A stretch of 64,000 nt of DNA. Source: Rhopalosiphum padi. Lineage: Eukaryota; Arthropoda; Insecta; Hemiptera; Aphididae. Positions 40,501 through 52,012 of the stretch are shown piece by piece. The DNA lies in the NCBI RefSeq assembly GCF_020882245.1, contig NC_083597.1, forward strand, positions 71,340,152 to 71,404,151, given 5' to 3'. The position numbers and the translations under genes are program-made. How positions within the stretch are numbered: position 1 is the stretch's first letter; every line of letters starts with the position of its first letter. The notes under the pieces are model-generated. The model worked only from the letters and a program-made list of their open reading frames with translations, was not told where the DNA came from and searched no databases.

Positions 40501-43500
40501 GTAATATGTGTTATTTATTCTTTATCCACGGTCCGCTATTTGGTGACCCATGGATTAAGGTATATACATTTTCGTGTACTATAAAAAATGTGGTATTTTA
40601 TATAATATTACAAAATCAATTTGGTAAACTTTTTTTTTAAATTGCATGATATTGTCTAATGACATACCATATATCTAAGTGATATCATATGAAGACAGGC
40701 GTAACGAAGGCTACACATTTAAAATAAACACGAGAAGATATATTTGCATTTACTGGTAATGAATTACCTATTGTGAGGTACTTACTTACCATGGTTTTAG
40801 ATTTAGAGTCAGTCCGCTAAGTATATACGTAAAACTACGATTTAATTGTTTTGTTTCTTATTCAATATTATAACAACAACCAAGGACAGAGGACAATAAT
40901 AATAAAAAAAAATCTTAGTAATCGCCTTGTTTGCCGACCATTATATAGGCGCTGGGTAATTTCCCGTTTAGTAATTTTTAATTACTCGTGACAATTTGGT
41001 CCGAGACCAAATTGCTGCATACCTACTTAAGTCATGGTTAATATAAATTGGTTTAATGACGCTATGCATTATTAATCGAAAATAATTTATGCAAACTGCG
41101 CATAAAAATCTGCAACAGAATAATTCTGATATTTTAATGAATTTATAGACTTCTTGTTTTTCAAAAATATTTTAAAAATGTTGATCCATAAAACATGTTA
41201 TCTAGTTGTATAATATCATGCGTGGCCAATTGATAAATTATTATTTTTAAATTAAAAATCTTCCCGACTGGGATTATTTTGTAGATGGCTTTTTCGTCAG
41301 ACTTCCGATACAAATTTTAGCTTAAAATTACGAGTATCGTATGAACCTGTTGCAACCTGTTGTTCGAAGTGAAAGGTAAAAATGTGTGTGGTATAATACA
41401 ATAGTTAGAAAACTTGAAGTAAAATAAAAGTTAATTTTTAAAATCCTCATAATATTATCGTCCTAGATATAATATTATTAGATAGTGATAACAAATTGTA
41501 TTGAAAGTTTCATAACGATATATATTATTATAATATTCGTGGCTGAAACCCGACCGTTTTGTATTCATTCGTGATACGACCCTATTCTAGAATCCTTCAC
41601 ATCTTCAATTCGCTGTAAAATAAACAATATCCGTGTGCCATAGGTATTTAATAAAATAACCTGCGGTGGTTGAGTTAGATCCATCGAATCTAACTCAACC
41701 ACCGTAGACGAAATATTATCATCATCATTGTTATTATTTATTGTTCGTTTAACCGGCCTTGACTCGCTCACACATACGTATATCATAGTATAACTATATG
41801 TAGTTACATTCGGAAAAACATATCCGTCGTACGTACACATATTGTGTGGGTGGGGGGGGCAGGGGGCAGTCGGCGCATACAGCGGCAGAACAATTATTTT
41901 AAATTTAGCCGCTAGCGATGGTAGTGATTTGTCAACGTCACGAGGCCGCGAAGAAGTGTTCGGAAGAGAGACGTGAATTGTGTGTGTGTGTGTGTGTTTT
42001 TGTATGTATGTGTGTGATAGAGAGGGAGCAAAAATGGTGCGACGATCACGGTGGTGGTTGGCGGCGCCCGTGTGGATGAGCAACAATTTATATTAAAACT
42101 TTTTTCTCTTCTAAAAAACTATATTTATATATTATATACATATATACACTCATATACGAGCGCGCGTGTTCAATGGCGGAACGTCGTTTTTTATTTTTGT
42201 TTTAATGTCTCCCATCCTACTCTTTATTCTTCGTCCAGCTTAATGGCCAAACGAATAATCTTCCGTTTAAAATGGCTGCGGGCGCAAGCGGCGTGAGTAA
42301 TTCCGATTCGCGAAACTATTACACTATATATACGCGCGTTACTCCAAAAAAGAGACTTTTGTGCAATTATAAAACGTTTAAATCCCTATTGCGTGGCGTG
42401 TGAATGGACCAGAATATATATATTTATATATATATATATGTATAATCTCTTTCTTCTCATCTCCCTTGTCTACTCTAAACGCTGACTTCAACGCTATGCA
42501 AATAATTTTTCTAGCATTAACATATTCAAACAGTAATCGTTGGACTTACGACCAGAACTTTAAAAAAAAGAATGCATACCCATTTTAAAAACACGAATGC
42601 AACTTGTAATCTTGAGGACGGTTTGTGTGTAAACACGTGCAATTTGCCTCTATACGCACTCTGTCATATGCAGAGCTGTCCACCACGTTTTCTTACATAA
42701 TAATATAATATAATATGTTATATCTGGTGCAGATTACCCTATGTGATATATGTCACTACGGCGTGACACGTTGACGGATGAATGCATATGACGCACGTTC
42801 GTCAACCTACCCCGTCGAAGTTCTCAAACGTCCTTCTGCCTCCTAAGCCGGCCGCTCGTTTATCCATCAGATTTTAATTAGTCTGTCGTTTTCATAACCA
42901 CTCTTTACATTGCAACCTCAGGTGCGTACTTGATCATATACAGTTTGTTGTCATACATGATATGATAATAATAACATCGACTCCGGGCTTTTATGATTTA
43001 TAGTCATTCACTCGATTATAATTTTATTTCCAATTTTTTTCGATATAATTAAATATAATAGGTAGAAACTAGGAAATAAAATATATTATATTATACACCC
43101 CGTGACATATCCGGTTTTTCGCGGTGGCTTCAGGCAGGAAACTCGACATACGTATATTCGTATATTATGTGGTTACATAATGAATTATTTATTCCAATAA
43201 TTTCGTATTTAACGACTCACCATGACCATGTTTAACAGTTTAACACTAAATCATAATAGGAACCTTTTTTATGTACTACACATATTCACAACTGTTTTAC
43301 AATGTTTAGTTATAGTAGTCTATATATAATATATATGTTCAAAATAGCGTCACGCTAATAATCACTGGGAACGGTTTGGAATTTTGGTGTCACGCGCATC
43401 ATCTAGACGACGGTGGTGTTATTTACGTTGACGACACGACCTCTGTCGTTAAGCGATACCTACGTGCTGTACAATTTAGGTGCTTAAAATCTGAAATTTA

Positions 43501-44445
43501 TTGCCGTTATTATCCTGCAGATCTCAAAACAAATGTGAATGCTTAATTAAATTTTGTGCGGTCCGCTCGTATATTTTATTATTTTGTCGAACATCCGTAT
43601 CTTATAATGTCACATCACAGTGGTATTTAAATTTTTCACTTTCCCTTTCTGTATTTCGCAAAAAGCACGCGTAATTATTTGCGTAATGTATAGTCGTTGG
43701 TTTTCTAAAGTTTATCGTGGCATTTTGTATCGAAGTAATTACAACTGCAGTTGTTCACAGCAACATTTCCAACGATTATTTAATTAGTTTAACGGCAGTA
43801 CTGCAGCAAGATTGCGGACTTACATATTCCGTTTGTCCAAAAACAATAACATCTACATCATCCATTTGGTGTACAATCAAAATAATATACGTCATAATAA
43901 TTATTGTGATTTAAATATTCACAATGGTAGATTAAAAGTCACGTGTCACATGTCACCTCGCGCACATTCGCAACAATGTTCAATGTTAAATATATACGAG
44001 ACACAGAGATGACAAAATAATATTTTAATACGTGCAATATCTTGACGTATGTTATATTAGAATATCGATGGCGTGTATATGGAGGTGGGGTTAAATTATA
44101 TAATTATGCTTACACGTAGTGTACTAATATGAGTAGGTATATATCAAACGTATGTAATTTTATCGCATATATCATATTGTATATACTTTAACACATTGAT
44201 CGTATAACGGTGCGCTTTGAGATGGAATAAATGCCATTCAACCCGTTAAAAAGTACAACGAACTTGGAGGACAAAGTACTCCAATTGTTGATTTCGTTAA
44301 GGAAAAAAAAACATACTCAACGATGAAACACATAATGCTTAGAACTTGTTTTTTTGTCATTTGACACGATAATTACATATTAATTACACTTTTTTACACG
44401 TATAGTTGACGATTATCAGAACAATGTGTTCGTATTTCAATGGTG

Positions 44446-44477
<32 letters not shown>

Positions 44478-47400
44478 TACATAGTATAATACTCGTTTTA
44501 TTGTGCATTTTTTATAATTTTCTTATACCCTCAATGTGTACATCAATACATGTTGTTTGTATATATTATGTATATTATATTATATTCTTTTTTTTTTTGT
44601 GTACACAAACTGCATCAACTTCACCTGCCGTTTATGTGATGTAAATATTATTTTTGAAAGGATGTCAATTAATTTGGAGTTAACGAGTTGTTAGAATTTG
44701 TTTTCACTATTGTAGTTCATTAAAATACAAATGGTTTTATTAGTTTTTTAATAACAATTTCTTATATTTAAATGCATTTTTATATAAAATATTTGATTCA
44801 TATCGTGCTTTAAATTATTACTAAAAAAAAATGTCTTATTTATAATTTTTAGTGAAGTGAGAAATTCATTGGTTTTCATATTTTATGTTTTTGACAGTCT
44901 TTATGGAAAAAAAAATCGAAATCAAAATCATTATTTTGTTTTTAGCATATATAAGTACCTAATATAAAATAAATGTAAGGCATTAATATTGTTGTTTCCT
45001 TTGCACTCAGTTATTACACGACTTATTAATTTTCGTTATCACATTTGCTATACACATCTATACTTATTCACTCTTACACTTATCATAAGGTAACATCGTC
45101 AATATAATCTATTCCATTCATTACTACTTAATCATTCGGTTTTCTACAAGATAGTGTTAAGTACAATTAATTTAATATTACCACCAAACAATTTAAATAT
45201 AACTTTAAAGTTACCAAATTGATGTAAATTTAGTATATATCTATTTCGTAATGAAATAATTATAAGAAATAATTCTTTTATATTATCCTTTATATAGAGA
45301 AGAATAAAAAAGAATAATTTAAAATGGAAAATTCTAAAGTATTAACGGTTGGTTATATTGTTGGAGGTTATTTATACTTGTTACATTGGATTAAGTTTAT
45401 ATGCAAAATTTATATGACGTTCATTTATTTATAATATTTTTGGTGAGGCAGTGTTATCATTAACCGAAGGGATAATCGAATTAATTGCAATGTTAATTAG
45501 AAATAATGCTGTATTTATAGTATCCTGACAAATAATAATTACTGCTCATTTCTTACAGTTTATCATGAAACCCGACAATAAAATTGAGTATGTAGGTATA
45601 TGTTACGCTTTTTCAAGTGTACAATGTAGACTATTTTTTAATAGTCTTAAAGTGATTGAAAACATTTTTTTTTTAGTAGAATTTAACATCCAAAAAACCA
45701 TTAGAGGTTAGAACAAAGTTATTGTTATCTTTTTTTTTTTGGTTGGATAGTGGTTTTGAAAAATTGTGACATTTTAAGATTAGCCCAAAGGTAGATTTCC
45801 CGGTTGAAACCTAGCATGTGACTATTTCTTTTTTTGCTCCGGGGCCCAAAACGTAATTGAGTTTCATATTATTTAATACTACAAATAAAACACATTTATC
45901 ACATTTAGACATTTAACTTTGTTGTTCTAGCTTCTGACCTGGAATCGATCCGTGCCTTGTTTAATGAAAAAGAAAAAGAACTAACAATGGCCGTGGCTAA
46001 AGTGGATGAACTAACTAGGCAACTAGAAGACGTCCATAAAGGACGAGGTCATGCACAGCCTACGTCTCCGGCCTCCATAGAACTTGACAAACTACGAGCT
46101 GAGCTATTAGTGAGTCGTGATTATTATTCATAAATTGTATATATAGCTTAATAAAGATCATTTATGATATTTATTAATAGATACTACTTTTTTTTTAAAT
46201 TAAACATGTTATATAACACTAATACACATTTAATGCTTTTTTTTTTTTAATTTTAAAGTACCGGAACAAATTGGGTGAACAGCAAACTGCTAGGTTGGTA
46301 CAACAACGTGAAGTTCTTTCCAAAAGACAAGAGGAAATGGCATCTATTGATCGGCGAATATCGGAACTACAAGCTAGATTACACAGGAAGAGATTGCTCA
46401 ACCAACAGCTTGCCAATCAAATCCAGGCTAACAAACCAGGCCATAATAATAGGCAAGTATCTATTTTGAGCGCGATAATATACAAAACGATTTCCACGAT
46501 ATCTCGCCAAATAGGCTTTTAATTAAATTTTAGTTTCCAAAGTACAAATATATATTACTTTTTATAAAAATTAGTATTACATTGTTTTGCTGTACAAATC
46601 ACTATACTGTTAAATTGTGGTGATATGCAATCTGCCAAACATCTGTTTAAGTGGGTCTCTCTGGATAATGTGATTATAATATAAGTTACTACATTATTTG
46701 TCTTATATACCATCCTTATTATTTCTCAATTTCAAAACATTTATGCATAAAATCTGTCAAACAACCATTATACTAAAATGTACATTTTATTTTTATTAAA
46801 GGTCTCTGGGTGGTCCGGGTAAACAAATGATGCCGTTGTGTGATGGCAAAATGAATGGCGGTGGCGGAAACGTTGCAGCCATCGAGCCGTTTAACCACAT
46901 ACCGGACGCCATGAGCAAAAATTCAATGTTACGCAAGTCCGAGGATAACATCCTTAGCCATGCCACGGTCAATGGCGACCCACAGTCATATGGTGGACGG
47001 TCCGGCAGGCCTGAGCAAAAATCACTGTCTCAGCAGCCTTTGGTCCAGAAACCGATAATGGACCCATACCAACAACAATATCAACCGTCAAATAACAACT
47101 ACAAAATTGAACAACAGACAAATGGCAACCCAGACGACCTTGCATATTTTGGCGGCAGCAAGTTTGACCCTAAATACCAGACATTACCCTACAATACCAA
47201 ATTCTCACCATTGGCCAACTACAGCGGAAACCAATCGGCAATCCAACACCATCAACATCAGCAACAACAGCAACAACATCATCATCATCATCAGCAACAA
47301 CATAACCAACAACAACAACTGAACCAACAGCAGCAACAAAACCAACAGCAGCAACAAAACCAGCAGCAGCAGCAGCAACAGAACCAGCACCAACAGTGGT

Positions 47401-50400
47401 TTGGTCAACATGAAGAGATGTCCGAGGATATCAATAGAGACCTAGTCAATAATAACACCAACTGTTACGGAGCCGATCAAAAACTTAATGGAACGGCCCA
47501 AAATAAAAAGTCAGTTTTAGCCGGCCAAGTTCTGACAAACCTGGGACAAAATTTACAAATGCAGAGTTCCAGCAGACCTATCAACGCTCAAGTATATCAC
47601 ACGAAACCACTTTCGTCGTCCAATCATGTTTCTCAAAGGTACAGTAGCATGTTTAATGTTTATTTTTATACTGCATGCAATAATTGAATGATATTGTATT
47701 ATAAAATACTTTCGATTATATCAAATTTTTTTTTTAGGCCCTTAAACTATTCGATACACCATCCTCCGGTTCTGGTAACTCGAAGCCAACCAGTCGGCGG
47801 AACCGGGATAATAAATCAGGTAATTAAATCTTATTAGGAATTTTTTAAAAATATTATATTTATTTTTTCCAAGAACATGACGTGAATAATATATATTGTA
47901 TAATGTACATACATATATTTTTTTATAAATATATATGTATTTATATATGTAGGTATATAGTACACTATAAATTCGTATTTATTTCGAATTAATTTATGCT
48001 AATGAATCGATTTAAGTTGAAACCGTATTTTCACGTCGATTTAATAGTACCTATTTTATTTCATCCGGATTTTGGTGAGAATGAAAGACGGAGTATCAAA
48101 ATGAATCATTTAGAGTATTAATCAAGACTATTGTGTTATACGCGTTTAACGTCAGAATAATCGTTATATAGAGGGATTAAGGCGTTTTACGACGATTAAT
48201 AATATCGCCCTTATCGCAGTGGTTGTTATAGTCCGTCAATTCGAGTTTTACGAGAGTCTACAGGTTTTTCTTTGGTATAATAATTTAATATAAGATGTAG
48301 GTATATATATATATATTGTAGGCGTACGAAAATCAAGACAATCTTAATTTAATATCGCAGAATTTAATTTGGGGGAATAATTCTTATTAACTTTAAGGCG
48401 TGGTTTGCCACTGCTGTAATGTGATTTTCCATCATACGCTTTATTATGTTTTGCTTATTAAAATTATAACATAATTAAACCAATTTTTCCATAGAAACCG
48501 ACAAGCAGTGTGTCGCCTATTTATCAAACATCTTCGACTAAGGTTCAGCCTGTGCAGCCTCAAGTATTAAATTCCATGGCGACGAACCAAGTGGTGCCTA
48601 AAGAATCAAAACAACCAATTAGGGTAGCGATGGAGTCTGAACAACCGGTCGGCACGGACCGGGCCGGCAGCCCTCCGACCGTCGGAAAACCAGCGTTACC
48701 CCCCAAACCTCCTCCACCACTGATCAAGACTTGTACGCCACCACCGCCACCGAGGCAAAATGCTTACCACCACCATATACCTCAGTACCACCAGCCGGAC
48801 CCATCGTCGGAAGACGGGGGCCTAGGAGGAGCTGGTAGCGGCCGTACGTACTACACCGACTCCAGACCAGCGCCACTTCAAAAAGACCTGACGCCTCCCC
48901 CGCCGCGGATACCCAATGGTGGCATTGCTGGAGCCTCGATCAAGCCTGGCTTTGGCAACTTGGTGGATTCGTCAGAGTCTGACAACTCGTCGAGTTCGAC
49001 GTCCATGAGATCAACGTTCGGTAGCAATGTCAAGTGAGTGTTATAATGTTTATATCATATGACATCAAAATTATTAATGCGATATGTGGCGTGAAAAACT
49101 TAATATTTTATATGATGTAATATTAATATAATTAATTATATTATACAGTATTATATCATAGTATCTCACCGTTTACGTCTATATAAATGAAAATTTCCAA
49201 CAAGACTGATTATCATATAAAATTTATTGTTGATTAAAACTCATACTATTTAAATTGTATTTTGATGCATTATCGTTCGTCACATTAAGTTTAGGTTATC
49301 TATATGCGTTTATCATATGATATAATATGATACGTATGTCTTATTTTTTTTCTTCGGTGTAACGACTTAATCAGAACAAGAACTAGCACTAAGAGCTTTC
49401 CGCGTCCATATAGAATATATATATATATATATTAGTAGTAGTTTATTTAAACAAATTCAAATCAGTTTTAAAAAGTATTATAGCATTACAACATCGATCA
49501 GTATGATGGAATAAAAATTGGATGTTTTGGCTAAAATAAATGTCCGCCACCGATCCCCTTAAGTCATCCTTTACAATCGAGGGAATGTCAGCGAATATTT
49601 ATTTTATTTATTAGATCCCGCATTAGTTGTATTACACAGATAAAATTTTTTTTTTATAATTTTAGAATAAAACTTTCAATTACATAATAAATTAAAGAGG
49701 ATAATATTTTTGAGAATTTGTCAAGTCGGTGTTATATTTTATTATTTAACTTTATTTTGACATTAAAAACGAAACTTTTTTTTGTAAATTTAAATGTATT
49801 GTTTCGAGATGATATTTAATGTCATATTTTCAAAAATATTATTTTCTTTAATTTTTGTATTGGGCGATTTTATTCTAAGATAAATTAAAAATATATATAA
49901 AAAAATTTATTGGGTGAATATATTTTATCTATGTTGCAAATGTATGCTTATAACCTCCTAATTGTTTACTTAAGAGGATGAACAATTGGATTTAATTTTA
50001 TATTCGTAACAAATGGGAGGATCTATTACTGCAGTTTTCATACGTTTTCATATTGTCGCCGGATAATAGAAAAATCCCGTATTATATGTGTGCGTTTTTA
50101 GATGTATAATATCTATGATAATATAATTTGATTTTTTCCCTGTCTAGAAGTGGCGAACATCTGTTAGATACCGTGAGGTCTGTGAGCATATCGACGACCA
50201 AAGGGACGCCTCCCCCTCCTCCTCCACCACCTCCATCTCAGCCACAGCAGTCATCTGTTACTGTAGCCGCGTCTTCAACCGAACTCAAGGATCAGCAACA
50301 GCATCAGCCACCACCCCACGAAGCAAAAATCCCCTCTAGACTGCCATCACTCTTACTCAATCGAACCACTTCTTATCCAGTGACGGATATCGTTGGAAAC

Positions 50401-51981
50401 GAGAGCAAAGTCAACAACAATAACCACCACCATCTTTTCCACCATCATAATAACATTAACAATAACCACCAGCAAGCGCAACACCGAATATCCGTCGCGC
50501 CATCCCAACAGCAGCAGCAGCAGCAGCAGCAGCAACAGCAACAACCGGCACAGACTCCGTCAGTTATCGCTCCTTCCACCATTCCCACCTCATCAACCGT
50601 CAGACAACTAGATTCTCAGGCTGCGGCGACTGATGAAACGGATAGAGCGCGGGCAGTTAGTGTCGCCCAGCGCATTGACGAACTTGAGACACGTTTTGGT
50701 GGTGGAGGCAGTAGCATAGGGGTCGTTGGATGTGGTGGGTCTTCGTCCACTGATGATAACAGTACTAGCAACCACAGCTCTTCATCACCGGACTCCGGCC
50801 AAGACTCGGGCAGAGACGACATATCCGGTAAGAAATCACTAAAGAAGTGAAATGAAAAACAGCATTTTTTTACAACAAAATCGTTATGTTTTTCAATATT
50901 TTCTAACTGTAAAAGGACAATTTTATTTTACGCACATTGATTCATGAGTAAACCAGGCTTTTTTCAACAATTTTACAATCATTGAATCATTAGATATTAT
51001 AATTATTAAATATTTCTCGCTATTGATACATTTTAAAATGTATGCTTTGTTTCATCCATTCATTAACTAGTATCGTCTATTAATAATATTCTTAGAAATA
51101 TCCTATAAACTAAAGGATTAAGTAAAAAAAAATAGTATTTATTTAAATTGAGTTTCTATTAAACTACTTATCGACCATATAAATTATTAATAACCTAAAT
51201 TATAACAGTTGTAAGCACCCAAACGTTTATTTAAATTTTTGATGTCGGTGTTTGAATACGTCCAGCATCAAATTGTTTACCCAAAACCCAAATAAATTTG
51301 ATTCTGGTGTAAAGCCCTAGAGCACTTCAATCAAAAAGCATATGATTATGTGTTCGGCAGCTTTAGTTTACAATATCGAAATAATAGGTATATATAATAT
51401 CTTAAATGAAATTTTCACATTGTTAAAATATTATTTCGTTTCGTTCGTGACGATGACCTGTTATAATGCGTACTTATAATAGCTGAATTGTATTATTTCT
51501 AATTTACTTTTAATCGCTCGAGGCATTGTGCGTCGGTACATATTATCTAAAAGAATAAATTCTTCAAAATCACATTTTTTCGTCTTGTTTTTAATTTAAT
51601 ATTAAAAAGAACCATATCAGAAATTCTACTTTTGAAATGTCATCGACTATAAAACAACAGGATTCGAACGAATTACAAGTTTAAAAATAGTATGTATGGG
51701 AATTTAATATAAAACTCGTGGATTTTGATAAAACACGTATCTATATAGAATATAAAATATAATAAACTGCGAGTGTCTCGAAATATAATATAATAATAAT
51801 AAATAATTCAATTTGTGAACAACAAATGCGAAGTAAAGGTAATGCTGTATATAATATTATTATCTCGGATAAAATTTTCTTTTGATCTGTCTATTTACGG
51901 GCAACTGAACTATCGAAGAAAATAATATGCTAATTCGTGGCTCGATAATCCGTGCGCGGTGTATATAGTATGTATTGTATA

Positions 51982-52012
<31 letters not shown>

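Larger units (their letters stand above)
23968..45930 (+). other. ASPP giant intron (about 22 kb)
   Basis: The donor is GTGAGT at 23968 and the acceptor TTGTTCTAG at 45922-45930. It is phase 1 and joins an A to CT to form a threonine codon. Most of it is AT-rich without coding signal. It contains microsatellites (36486-36512, 37507-37552, 39540-39560, 41979-41997, 44446-44471), an inverted repeat at 32923-33046, hairpins at 40992-41014 and 41664-41704, and a CpG-richer island at about 41.5-42.9 kb that may be an internal promoter. No transposase, reverse transcriptase or nested gene was recognised. Confidence 0.8.

Noticed and set aside
43319..43546. 75-codon open stretch without a start, including VIYVDDTTSVVKRYL
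   Set aside because: It looked exon-like, but it has no family match I recognise, no convincing splice sites, and similar-length open stretches occur by chance elsewhere in the window.
46453..46522. Continuation of the coiled-coil exon frame to a stop at about 46520
   Set aside because: It is an intron read-through. The frame and homology resume only when splicing at the GC donor 46453 is assumed.
47205..47411. Leucine/valine-rich minus-strand frame
   Set aside because: It is the antisense shadow of the coding Q/H/N repeat in ASPP.
50353..50822. Minus-strand frames in the ASPP exon at 50148-50827
   Set aside because: Antisense shadows of the CAG/CCT-type repeats in a real exon.
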